A stretch of 64,000 nt of DNA, taken from contig OY294048.1 in assembly GCA_958510825.1 (NCBI GenBank), forward strand, positions 24,287,283-24,351,282, given 5' to 3'. The notes beneath the pieces were generated by a model, which made no database searches, had not been told where the DNA came from, and saw only the letters and a program-made list of their open reading frames with translations. Positions 40,323 to 51,412 of this stretch are shown here, piece after piece (position 1 is the first letter of the stretch; each line of letters starts with the position of its first letter). Source of the DNA: Brachypterus glaber (Eukaryota > Arthropoda > Insecta > Coleoptera > Kateretidae). Position numbers and translations under genes: made by a program.

Positions 40323-41024
40323 GTGTTAATGGGACACTCGGTATATAGGAAGAAAACCCACACTGTCAGATACCTAAACGCATTTTCACATCACCATCCC
40401 TCTCAAAAACGCTCGGTAGTTAATTCACTTGTTCATAGGGCTTTCATGATTTCAGACAAGAATTCCCTAGACACAGAACTCCTTAAACTAACCAAAGCCT
40501 TGACCATGAACGGTTATACCAAAAAAGACATTAATAAGACCATATACAAATACAGAAATCCCAGACCCAAACAACAAGACAATAGTAAAAATGACAGACA
40601 GACACAAGTTATACTTCCCTATGTAAGCGGTATCACGGATAAAATAGGTAAACTTTTGAAGAAGTCAAATATTAAGCCTATATTTCGGTCCAACCAAAAA
40701 TTAGGTCAATGTTTGACTTCAACTAAAGACAAAATATCCCTGAGTTCAGAAGGCGTATATAAAATACCCTGCTCCTGTGGTACGGTTTACATAGGTGAAA
40801 CTAAGAGAAAAATTTCTACAAGACTTCAAGAGCATGAGCGCAATATAAGAAAGAAACAAATTTCCTTATCGGCAGTAGCCGAACATGTACATGAAACAGG
40901 TCATAAAATCAATTTGTCTGAAACAAAACAAATATTAACAGAAAACAGAAAAATGCCAAGGAAGATACCACTTACCTGCAATATGGAAGTCTTTGATAGG
41001 AAAAACCTCGTCACGGGTGAATAA
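40323..41024 (+). pseudogene. PLE-C RT end plus GIY-YIG endonuclease, left arm (3'-truncated frame)
   Basis: Opens with the RT/linker junction typical of Penelope ('LGHSVYRKKTHTVRYLNAFS', 'HHHPSQKRSVVNSLVHRAFM'). The nuclease has 'GVYKIPCSCGTVYIGETKRK' near residues 139-158 with GxY...YIG and 'RLQEHE'. After 'NRKMPRKI' a 56-bp deletion shifts the frame; the right-arm copy keeps the normal end. The RT core upstream is absent (5'-truncated near 40320). Downstream near 41084 a CTGAAGA string starts what may be a truncated hammerhead. Confidence 0.8.
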
Positions 41025-41156
41025 CCACAACTCGTCATAAATAGTGACACAAGTTGATTCGAAACTTAGTTTCAGATTAATCCCTGAAGATGTCTCATTA
41101 GTTATATATTTTTTTGACATTATCCAAAAATTTGCAAAAATTTAAATGGAAATAAA

Positions 41157-41483
41157 GTTATCTTATCTTATCTTATCTTACCCTATCCTATCCTATCCTA
41201 TCCTATCCTATCCTATCCTATCCTATCCTATCCTACCCTATCCTATCCTATCCTACCCTACCCTATCCTATCCTATCCTATCCTATCCTATCCTATCCTA
41301 TCCTATCCTATCCTATCCTATCCTATCCTATCCTATCCTATCCTATCCTATCCTATCCTATCCTATCCTATCCTATCCTATCCTATCCTATCCTATCCTA
41401 TCCTATCCTATCCTATCCTATCCTATCCTATCCTATCTTATCTTACCTTATATTGTCTTATCTTATCTTATCTTATCCTATCT
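41157..41483. repeat. (TATCC)n pentanucleotide array, left arm
   Basis: Starts as TTATC repeats after '...AATAAAG', becomes almost pure TATCC, and ends in TTATC again. It follows the PLE-C 3' region and is likely to have grown from a short tail. The mate array is at 50893-51296 and differs in length and interruptions. Confidence 0.9.
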
Positions 41484-41556
41484 AAGTAATTTAAACAGGA
41501 GTGCGGTACCATTAGAACCTCGTGGGACAGCCGCTGGAAGACGGGAAAATTAAGTA

Positions 41557-42253
41557 AATATATGCACACAAAAAGGCCAGGAACCACAAAGGGTAGTTTA
41601 TTTAGATATTAATGGAGAAATTTTACCTTGTCTGTGTGACAGTGGGGCAGTGATATCATTAATTAAATCCGAATTCGCGAAGGGGTTCATTAGAAATAGT
41701 ATATTAAATATAAGAGACGTACAAGGACAAAGTATACCGTGTGATGGCATTATGACGGCTCAAATTAAATTAGAAAATAAAAAGGTTTCTCATGATTTCA
41801 CAGTTGCAAATGTGGAAGGCCTGAGTGTACCTATCCTACTAGAAATGGATTTTTTACAAAGATTTAAAGTCGTTATAAATTGGGGAACAAATACGCTTAG
41901 AATTGGAAACGAGGTGATAAAACTTCATCCAGAAGAAGTTTATTCTAGTACTGTTAATCAGTTGTATGGTAAAATTGAGATATTACAAGAAAACATTAGG
42001 ATCTTACAAGAAAAGGTAGAGAAATTTTCTGCGGAAAAGTGTTTTGGAGACATCCAAATTAATGGAAAAAAACACTGATGAGTGTTATTCCAGCGAAAGT
42101 ACAAGAAAACAGTATCAGCCATTTCAAGAAAAATCCAGTTCAGAAGTAGTACAGAAAAAGAGAAAGAGAAATTTAAAGAAAATAAGTAAGGAGAAGAAAA
42201 AAGTATTAGTAAAGTCGATTAACGTGGAAAATGGAGAAATAAAGGTGAGTTAG
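41557..42253 (+). pseudogene. Retroviral-type aspartic protease and basic linker, left arm
   Basis: From about 41557: 'TQKGQEPQRVVYLDINGEIL', then 'PCLCDSGAVISLIKSEF' with the DSGA active site, and 'PILLEMDFLQRFKVVINW' where the usual GMDFL has become EMDFL. A coiled-coil-like stretch ('KIEILQENIRILQEKVEKF') and a Lys/Arg-rich linker ('KKRKRNLKKISKEKKK') follow. A one-base insertion near 42068 shifts the frame in this arm. The type is closer to gypsy than BEL proteases. AAAG-GTGAGT, a splice-donor consensus, lies at the end (about 42246-42255). No Gag is present upstream. Confidence 0.7.
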
Positions 42254-42274
42254 AAATTCAAAATGTTATGGCTA

Positions 42275-43924
42275 AAATAACAAGTATCCCAGAAAAAGTA
42301 GAGAAAGAAACATTGGGGCCCGATGTTTCTAATAAATTCGATAATTTTTGGGAATTCCAGTTAAAATACTGTACTATGGAAATACCCGGCCGGACGGAAG
42401 TTATAAATCTATGGGCATAATTATTTTTATAATTCCGATTAATTTGGCCCTAACTGTATATGACTGAAGCTACCAATTTAACCTTTATATCTTTACGAGA
42501 TGGTCATTGTCCTGATATTGATTCCGGATATAAATCCACATTGGCTCTAGTAACAGTGATAGAGAGACAAAAAGCAGAAAAATTTATGGTAAAAACTTGT
42601 TTAGTAAAAGTCCTTAGAATGGTTCAATATTGTGGAATGTCATCTCACATGTCAACCGTAGGCTGAATTAATTCGCACGTAAAGCAAATTAGTGCAAAAA
42701 ATGCACATAAATATAAAGAATTAAGAGTTTTTAGAAATCATGTAATCAGCTCATTACAAATTATTGCCACTTTAAATACATATATAACAATGGCAGGTAA
42801 TGTTGATGCACAAGGGGCTTGTCAAGGAACCATTTATCAAGAAAATGGACAAACTTGGAAAAATGTAGGCAACAGTCCATGTAAGCCTACAAGAATATTT
42901 AGCTACCGCTAAACTAGATTATAATGAAATTTCTTTGTATTACGTAGTAGTGTGCAAAATATAATGATAACTATTGTATGGATAATATTCTTGACGAAAC
43001 AGTATGGGAATCGAACCATCGAAAAGACTGCGAAAAGTTCGTCATTCTTTATTCAGGTGCTGAAAAAATTGTCACAGAAAAAATAGATAATAGAAAACAC
43101 TTTTGTAGTAGTAGAACAAAATGATAATATTTTTGCAATAAAACTTTTAAAACGTGAAAGTATGTGCGAATCTAATATATGGGTAACTGAACATCCTAAA
43201 TTGATGGATTAAGTTATAATAAAAATCATTGGAAAAATAGAAAAAATGCCGAAGATATAGATTTAAGTCTATATATTAATACTAAGTCATTTAAACGCAC
43301 TCAGAAACAAATGTATATCAATGCTATATCGTCGATGTTTGTTTCACAGAGAAATTTTAAAAAATAGATTAATAATGGCAGCTGTTTCACCCAATGCTGT
43401 AGCTTCCTTAATTAAAGAAAATTTTAATGGCCATAAGATTATTGGAGAAACATTATACATTTTAAAGTGTGTCCCAATAGTAGAATTACGAAGAGTAGAT
43501 AAATGCTATAATGAACTGCCTGTTAAAGTAAAAAATCCGTCATATTTTATTCGCCAATTTCAAGAATTTTACAAAAGAGAGGTGAGGAAATCGAATGCAA
43601 TAGTCTTATTTCACCATTATATTACATAAACTCAGAATGGATAAGTTTTAATCCGTATCCAGCTATAGCTACCAAACCACATATACTGCAGCCAGATTCA
43701 GATTTCGATATAAAGTTTAAAAGAATTCAAATTTTAGGATCCGGAGGACTTTTTACAGCTAAAGAAATCGAAAAGGCTCAAACTTCAATGAATTTTGGCT
43801 ATGAGAGAACTGCAATAAATAATATTTTTGTTAATAGAATAACTGGAAACAAAGTAGATAATCAAGGACCATCAATGCTAAATATATTTAATACAGAAGA
43901 ATTAGAAAAAAATTCACAAAATAC
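42275..43924 (+). pseudogene. env: Chuvirus-like envelope glycoprotein, left arm, broken and cut by gap
   Basis: Successive frames at 42275-42666, 42680-43310, 43321-43629 and 43630-43924 match the right-arm glycoprotein. Conserved points: 'ISLRDGHCPDID', 'YCGMSSHMSTV', 'CYNELPV' and a glycine-rich 'GSGGLFT'. These are hallmarks of the glycoproteins shared by chuviruses and insect retroelement envelopes. Several frameshifts and stops, more than in the right arm. The membrane anchor falls in the N gap. It would have been a membrane-fusion glycoprotein on particles; this copy is dead. Confidence 0.7.
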
Positions 43925-44124
43925 NNNNNNNNNNNNNNNNNNNNNNNNNNNNNNNNNNNNNNNNNNNNNNNNNNNNNNNNNNNNNNNNNNNNNNNNNNNN
44001 NNNNNNNNNNNNNNNNNNNNNNNNNNNNNNNNNNNNNNNNNNNNNNNNNNNNNNNNNNNNNNNNNNNNNNNNNNNNNNNNNNNNNNNNNNNNNNNNNNNN
44101 NNNNNNNNNNNNNNNNNNNNNNNN
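43925..44124. other. Assembly gap (200 N)
   Basis: Exactly 200 N, probably a placeholder. It lies at the inner end of the left inverted-repeat arm, between env (plus) and the BEL integrase (minus). The missing end of env would be expected here. Confidence 0.99.
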
Positions 44125-46992
44125 TGCAGAGATCATTTTCAACACTTGCTCCTAATATTGGTGTACCACTTGAACTACCAATCAAAAAGTGGTTGGGCGT
44201 TAAGGCTTCTTCATCCTCGAAGTCGATTGATACGTGTGTTAACGGACGACTATTTACTATGCTTTCCACTTCCTTTAATAATGTCAATAAAATCTCCTCT
44301 TTTGGTGCTCTTTCGTTTAAAACGACTTTTAATGATTTCTTTACTGTTCTAATGAGTCTTTCCCAACATCCACCCATATGTGGACTTGCAGGTGGAATAA
44401 AATGCCACGTAATTCCATATGATGTTAATTTACATGTGATCTTATCTTGTTCCAAATTATTTAATAAAAGCATTAGTTCCTTTTCAGCTCCATGGAAGTT
44501 GATTCCATTATCTGAGTAAATATGGGTAGGACAGCCTCTTTGTGAACACATTCTAGATATGGCCATTAGTGCGGAATCAGTTTCTAGTGAGGATGCAAGT
44601 TCAATGTGAATGGCTCTGGTTGCCATGCATGTAAACAATACCCCATATCTTTTTTCACGTTTTCTTCCATGAATAATTTCCATTGGCCCAAAATAATCGA
44701 TTCCTGTATTAGTGAACGCTCTAACATAACCAGTCAACCTACATCTGCGGTCTTAAAGAAGTAGGATTCGTATTTTTACAAAGTTGACATTCTATAAAGG
44801 TCTTCTTAACTGCACATCTTAATTTTGGAATCCAATATTTCTGCCTAATTTCATTTAGAACTAATTCTCTACCTTGATGATTTACTTTTTGATGATAATA
44901 TTGTATTAATAGTTTGGTAAAGTAATGACTTTGATTTAAAATTATAGGATACTTTAAATTTTTTTTTAATGTACTTTCCATTCTCTAATCTACCTCTTAA
45001 TCTCATTATAACCTCTTCATCCAAAAATGGAACTAATTGATATATTGAACTAGTCTTATTAATATTTCCGTTATTTTCTATGATTTCATACTCTGTTGAA
45101 TAGGCTTCTTTCTGAACCTTTTTCCACCATAACTTCTCAGCTTGAAGAATATCATCAGGTATCAATTCTACTTGTATCTCTTTTTTTTCTCTTTTTGCTT
45201 TAAGTATTTTGACAAACTTAAGAACATAGGCAGTTGTTCTTATCACTCTTAAGTATTTTGAAAATCTCGATATATCAGGTAAGACATTTAGTTCAACTGT
45301 TCCTAAAAAAGTTGTAGCTACAAACTGTTTTCTCTCTATTAAATCCTCTTCTCCGTTAAAAATTTCTTCACGAGTCTCTTTAGGCCATTCTGTTTCATCT
45401 TTTTTTAAAAATTGCGGACCACTTGTCCATCTATTTGTAGATTCAAATATAGGTGTAATGGACCATTTTGTAGCTTCGTCTGCCACATTTTGTAAAGACG
45501 GTATCCATCTCCAGTTTTCTATCTTTGTTATCTCATTTATTTCTCCAATTCTATGTTTGACAAAAGGTTTGTAATTTAAAGCATCTGATCTCAACCATAA
45601 TAAAACGGTTTTAGAATCTGTCCATAAATAGCTCTCTTTAATTTCAAATTCGTGTTCTCTTATAATTGTTTCTTGTAATCGACTTGCCAATACTGCTGCC
45701 TGTAACTCTAACCTTGGAATTGACAATGGACGAAGAGGTGCCACTCTAGTTTTTGCTGATACAAAAGCAATTTTTACCTCATCATTTTCTTTAATTTGAA
45801 AGTAACTTACACATGCAAATGCTTTCTCACTACTATAAATTAACCTGTATTTTGACATATTGAGAGAATAGCATCGTGGAATTCTAAAGTCTTTTACTTG
45901 ATGTAGTTGCTTCTTCCATATTAACCACTTTTCTAAACAAATTCCTTTAAGCTCATCGTCCCAACTAATACCACTTCTCCAATCTTGAAGTAAAATGTTT
46001 GCATAGACCATAAAATTAGCTAAAAAGCCTAAAGGTTCAAACACCGACATAACAATCTTTAAAACTTCTCTTTTTGTTGGAACCTTAAGTCCATTTATGA
46101 GATCTTTATTATTGTCAAAAAACTTTAAGGGGAAGTAAAAGTAGTCATCATTTGGATTCCACCATATTCCTAAAATCCTCTCTGCCTTTAATTCTGATTT
46201 TAAGCAGATTTCTTGATCACCCTGGGCTCGTAGCTCTTTTGGTATGGCTAATAGGACTTTCTTTGAACTGCACACCCAATTACAAATGGTAAAACCACCT
46301 TCACTATGAATCTTTATAACGTCTTTAATCAGGTTTATAGCATCTTTTTCGGAGGCACAACTATCTAAATAATTGTCCATATAATGTTTTTTTCAATAGC
46401 TTTTACCAAATTTGGCATCTCTTTTTGAAATCTTTTCGCATTCTTGTTTTTTACAAATTGCACTGAACTTGGAGAACATTTGACACCGAATATCATTGAA
46501 ACCATCTGATAAACTTCAGGTTCACTATTTTTATTTTTTCTCCAAAGGAGTCTTTGTGCTTCTTGATCTTCTTTTATTATATGGATTTGTGGAAACATCT
46601 CTTTAATATCTCCCACAAAGGCTATGTTGTTTTGTCTAAATTTGCATAATAGTCCTTGTAGAGGTATTAATAAATCTGGGCCCCTAAGTAACATGTCGTT
46701 TAAACTGCATCCATGGGATTTGGCAGCAGCGTCAAAGACTAATCGCATCTTGCCAGGTTTATTAACATTTGATACTGCAAAATGTGGAAGATACCAGGTC
46801 TTTGCTTTTTCTGCTGTTGCCTCCTCTATACTTAGTTTTAAAATATTTGGCTTCCATAATAAAGCTGTTTCCCATCTTTTTTCAGTATAAAGTTTAGAAG
46901 TTTTGCTCATAATTTCACTACTATATTCATCTTCTTTTGATTGTCTTGTAATTTCCTTAACTTTTACCCCGAAATTTTCTGTCTTGAATGAA
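44125..46992 (-). pseudogene. pol: BEL/Pao retrotransposon Pol: RT, RNase H, integrase
   Basis: On the minus strand. The RT has 'KMRLVFDAAAKSHGCSLND', 'VGDIKEMFPQIHI', 'IFGVKCSPSSVQFVKN' and a catalytic block 'HYMDNYLDS', where BEL elements have YVDDYLDS, so the second Asp is Asn. A frameshift in an A7 run lies just before it (46380). RNase H follows ('APLRPLSIPRLELQAAVLAS', 'SYLWTDSKTVLLWL'). The integrase has a finger ('HQKVNHQG', 'CQLC', 44980-44740) and a core ('NTGIDYFGPM', 'SDNGINFHGAE', 'HMGGCWERLIRTVKKSL'; 49 residues between second Asp and Glu, BEL-like). The gap truncates its end; LINE X truncates its start at about 46992. No LTR or primer-binding site seen. Confidence 0.88.
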
Positions 46993-48150
46993 TCTTTTAC
47001 TAATTAATGTAAATAGTCTGTTTCAAATTCTTACACCCAAGGTCCTTAGATGGATCTACACAGCGGTCATAGGGCCAAGAGTCCAGTATGGCTCAGTGGT
47101 CTGGTGGCCTAGTGTTAGGAAAACCACAATTTCTCAGAACCTGGTAAAAATCCAAAGACTAGCTAGTCTTGTAATCACCGGAGTAATAAGGACAACACCC
47201 CAAGCTGCTCTGGAGGTCCTACTGGGACTGCCGTCACTCTCCATCTGGATCCAGAAGCAGGCAATGGCTAGCTTTCTCTGACTTAGGGACTCTGGTAGTT
47301 GGATGGGCGGGAAGGCGAACTACGGTCATAGCAAAATCGCTGATATTTCCGAAAGGGATATCCCAATTAGTAGTATCAGAGTGATTGAAGCAGAGGACCG
47401 ATGAAAGTTCGATAGAAGTTTCTCTCTCAGGATTCCGACAAAGGAGGAATGGGAAAAGAAAGAAATACAATTTGCGCCAAACGCTTTGGTGTGCTATACA
47501 GACGGCTCGCGTATGGAAGGCATCCAAAGCTCTGGGGCAGGACTCTTCGTGGAGGACCTGGACTTGCAAAAGAGTTTTCCATTTGACCGCTTTTCCACTG
47601 TCTTCCAAGCTGAGGTCTATGCCTTACAGGAAGCGGCAAATTGCAGGGAAATAAGGCAGCATGGGGGGCACGATATATACATCTGCTCGGACAGTCAAGC
47701 CACTCTAAAGGCATTGTGCAATCCCACCACTAGGTCACTTCTAGTCAGGGAGTGTGCAGAAGCCTTAAAAGAGTTAGCAAAGACCAAAAACTTTCAACTG
47801 ATATGGGTGCCGGGTCATAGTGGAATTCCCGGAAACGAGAAGGCAGATGAACTTGCAAGACTCGGATCAGGGATGGCCTGCACGGGGCCGGAACCTATAT
47901 TAGGTGTTACAAGGAAGCAAGTAAAGAACGCTCTCGATGAGTGAGCTTATACCAAGCTAAAGGAGCAATGGAGGGCGGTCGACGGTTGCCGGCAAGCTAC
48001 GGACTTCCTGGCTGGCCCAAGCAAATCAAAGACCGACTGGTTGCTGGAAAAAGGAAGAACTGCACTCAGACAACTTTTAGGGGTCCTCACGGGCCACTGC
48101 AAGCTAAGAAAGCACCTGACAACAATGCGGATTCTAGTATGGTTGTCCAC
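46993..48150 (+). pseudogene. LINE RT end, RNase H and C-terminal region (family X)
   Basis: Starts within RT ('VLRWIYTAVIGPRVQYGSVV', 'ALEVLLGLPSLSIW'). RNase H at about 47440-47944 has 'VCYTDGSRMEGIQSSGAG', 'FQAEVYALQEAA', 'ICSDSQATLKAL' and 'WVPGHSGIPGNEKADELARL'. The C-terminal part with 'LLGVLTGHCKLRKHL' is broken by frameshifts and ends near 48130 at the edge of the right inverted-repeat arm. The last 320 bp also occur, inverted, at 36350-36024 next to the left arm. Family and plan match the LOA/I-type LINE. Confidence 0.8.
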
Positions 48151-48154
48151 ACAG

Positions 48155-50098
48155 TTAACAGTTAACAGATTTTAATTCCTCTTCTTGTTTATTGACTGTT
48201 TCATTATTTTTGGGTTTAATGTGACTTAAAATATACATTATAAGTGAGTCCCACACACTTCCTAGTAAATACAAAGATATGCCTGTTTTCTTATGTATAG
48301 CTAGTGCATTAATTAAAATTTCCATTAACAATTTTATAGCTCTGTAGATAAAATAAATACCCATACAACTGCCCATAATCTCACCTATAAAATTAAAATA
48401 TCCATATAATTTGTTAATAGTATTTTGTGAATTTTTTTCTAATTCTTCTGTATTAAATATATTTAGCATTGATGGTCCTTGATTATCTACTTTGTTTCCA
48501 GTTATTCTATTAACAAAAATATTATTTATTGCAGTTCTCTCATAGCCAAAATTCATTGAAGTTTGAGCCTTTTCGATTTCTTTAGCTGTAAAAAGTCCTC
48601 CGGATCCTAAAATTTGAATTCTTTTAAACTTTATATCGAAATCTGAATCTGGCTGCAGTATATGTGGTTTGGTAGCTATAGCTGGATACGGATTAAAACT
48701 TATCCATTCTGAGTTTATGTAATATAATGGTGAAATAAGACTATTGCATTCGATTTCCTCACCTCTCTTTTGTAAAATTCTTGAAATTGGCGAAATAAAA
48801 TATGACGGATTTTTTACTTTAACAGGCAGTTCATTATAGCATTTATCTACTCTTCGTAATTCTACTATTGGGACACACTTTAAAATGTATAATGTTTCTC
48901 CAATAATCTTATGGCCATTAAAATTTTCTTTAATTAAGGAAGCTACAGCATTGGGTGAAACAGCTGCCATTATTAATCTATTTTTTAAAATTTCTCTGTG
49001 TAACAAACATCGACGATATAGCATTGATATACATTTGTTTCTGAGTGCGTTTAAATGACTTAGTATTAATATATAGACTTAAATCTATATCTTCGGCATT
49101 TTTTCTATTTTTCCAATGATTTTTATTATAACTTAATCCATCAATTACCAATAATTTAGGATGTTCAGTTACCCATATATTAGATTCGCACATACTTTCA
49201 CGTTTTAAAAGTTTTATTACAAAAATATTATCATTTTGTTCTACTACTACAAAAGTGTTTTCTATTATCTATTTTTTCTGTGAGAATTTTTTCAGCACCT
49301 GAATAAAGAATGACGAACTTTTCGCAGTCTATTCGATGTATCGATTCCCATACTGTTTCGTCAAGAATATTATCCATACAATAGTTATCATTATATTTGC
49401 ACACTACTACGTAATACAAAGAAATTTCATTATAATCTAGTTTAGCGGTAGCTAAATATTCTTGTAGGCTTACATGGACTGTTGCCTACATTTTTCCAAG
49501 TTTGTCCATTTTCTTGATAAATGGTTCCTTGACAAGCCCCTTGTGCATCAACATTACCTGCCATTGTTATATATGTATTTAAAGTGGCAATAATTTGTAA
49601 TGAGCTGATTACATGATTTCTAAAAACTCTTAATTCTTTATATTTATGTGCATTTTTTGCACTAATTTGCTTTACGTGAGAATTAATTCAGCCCTCTACG
49701 GTTGACATGTGAGATGACATTCCACAATATTGAACCATTCTAAGGACTGTTACTAAACAAGTTTTTACCATAAATTTTTCTGCTTTTTGTCTCTCTATCA
49801 CTGTTACTAGAGCCAATGTGGATTTATATCCGGAATCAATATCAGGACAATGACCATCTCGTAAAGATATAAAGGTTAAATTGGTGGCTTCATTATTACA
49901 GTCATATACAGTTAGGGCCAAATTAATCGGAATTATAAAAATAATTATGCCCATAGATTTATAACTTCCGTCCAGCTGGGTATTTCCATAGTACAGTATT
50001 TTAACTGGAATTCCCAAAAAATTATCGAATTTATTAGAAACATCGGGCCCCAATGTTTCTTTCTCTACTTTTTCTGGGATACTTGTTATTTTAGCCAT
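48155..50098 (-). pseudogene. env: Chuvirus-like envelope glycoprotein, right arm, frameshifted
   Basis: On the minus strand. The N-terminal frame (50098-49688) has a hydrophobic signal-like helix ('MGIIIFIIPINLALTV') and then 'ISLRDGHCPDID' and 'YCGMSSHMSTV'. Middle pieces lie at 49680-49440, 49419-49231 and 49193-48978. The last frame (49024-48155, 289 codons) has 'KCYNELPVKV', 'SRILQKRGEEIECNSL', 'GSGGLFTAKEIEKA' and two hydrophobic helices in the last 90 residues that would anchor it. The motif set is that of the glycoprotein shared by chuviruses and captured by insect retroelements. At least three frameshifts or stops. It directly follows the protease frame, with no RT or integrase between. 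Confidence 0.75.
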
Positions 50099-50129
50099 AA
50101 CATTTTGAATTTCTAACTCACCTTTATTT

Positions 50130-50825
50130 CTCCATTTTCCACGTTAATCGACTTTACTAATACTTTTTTCTACTCCTTACTTATTTTCTTTAAATTTCTC
50201 TTTCTCTTTTTCTGTACTACTTCTGAACTGGATTTTTCTTGAAATGGCTGATACTGTTTTCTTGTACTTTCGCTGGAATAACACTCATCAGTGTTTTTTC
50301 CATTAATTTGGATGTCTCCAAAACACTTTTCCGCAGAAAATTTCTCTACCTTTTCTTGTAAGATCCTAATGTTTTCTTGTAATATCTCAATTTTACCATA
50401 CAACTGATTAACAGTACTAGAATAAACTTCTTCTGGATGAAGTTTCATCACCTCGTTTCCAATTCTAAGCGTATTTGTTCCCCAATTTATAACGACTTTA
50501 AATCTTTGTAAAAAATCCATTTCTAGTAGGATAGGTACACTCAGGCCTTCCACATTTGCAACTGTGAAATCATGAGAAACCTTTTTATTTTCTAATTTAA
50601 TTTGAGCCGTCATAATGCCATCACACGGTATACTTTGTCCTTGTACGTCTCTTATATTTAATATACTATTTCTAATGAACCCCTTCGCGAATTCGGATTT
50701 AATTAATGATATCACTGCCCCACTGTCACACAGACAAGGTAAAATTTCTCCATTAATATCTAAATAAACTACCCTTTGTGGTTCCTGGCCTTTTTGTGTG
50801 CATATCTTTACTTCTTTACTTAATT
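50130..50825 (-). pseudogene. Retroviral-type aspartic protease and basic linker, right arm
   Basis: Mate of the left-arm copy. The protease frame (DSGA near 50725, EMDFL near 50520) runs without a shift to a stop at 50170 after 'KKRKRNLKKISKE', so its lesion differs from the left arm's. The splice-donor-like AAAGGTGAG is kept near 50130-50122. The protein may have processed a Gag that is no longer present. Confidence 0.7.
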
Positions 50826-50892
50826 TTCCCGTCTTCCAGCGGCTGTCCCACGAGGTTCTAATGGTACCGCACTCCTGTTTAAATTACTTAGA

Positions 50893-51296
50893 TAGGATAA
50901 GATAAGATAAGACAATATAAGATAAGATAAGATAAGATAGGATAGGATAGGATAGGATAGGATAGGATAGGATAGGATAGGATAGGATAGGATAGGATAG
51001 GATAGGATAGGATAGGAAATGATAGGATAGGATAGCATAGGATAGGATAGGAAAGGAAAGGAAAGGATAGGATAGGATAGGATAGGATAGGATAGGATAG
51101 GATAGGATAGGATAGGATAGGATAGGATAGGATAGGATAGGATAGGATAGGATAGGATAGGATCGGATAGGATAGGATAGGATAGAATAGGATAGGACAG
51201 GAGAGGATAGGATAGGATAGGATAGGATAGGATAGGATAGGATAGGATAGGATAGGATAGGATAGGATAGGATAGGATAAGATAAGATAAGATAAC
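50893..51296. repeat. (TATCC)n array, right arm
   Basis: Read as GGATA on the plus strand. About 80 bp longer than the left mate and with more interruptions (GGAAA, GGACA, GGATC). The predicted ORFs across it are artefacts. Confidence 0.9.
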
Positions 51297-51412
51297 TTTA
51301 TTTCCATTTAAATTTTTGCAAATTTTTGGATAATGTCAAAAAAATATATAACTAATGAGACATCTTCAGGGATTAATCTGAAACTAAGTTTCGAATCAAC
51401 TTGTGTCACTAT

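Larger units (their letters stand above)
36351..43924. repeat. Left arm of large inverted repeat (mate 48420-56553)
   Basis: From GGTGAGATAGCAG at 36351 to CACAAAATAC at 43924, the sequence is the reverse complement of 56553-48420 at high identity, with the same genes in the same order. The left edge is a sharp junction to LINE family X. The inner edge meets an N gap, so the arm may be longer. Differences: a 421-bp insertion in the right arm only, a 56-bp deletion in the left PLE ORF, array length differences, and scattered base changes. Confidence 0.9.

Noticed and set aside
41157..41483. (TATCC)n as telomeric DNA (reads GGATA against insect TTAGG)
   Set aside because: One base differs from the insect telomere unit, no TTAGG is present, and the array sits between a PLE tail and a protease. 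Better explained as an expanded 3' tail.
41146..41553. ILSYP-type repeat proteins at both (TATCC)n arrays
   Set aside because: Pentanucleotide repeats translated in a stop-free frame; no start context or conservation beyond the repeat.
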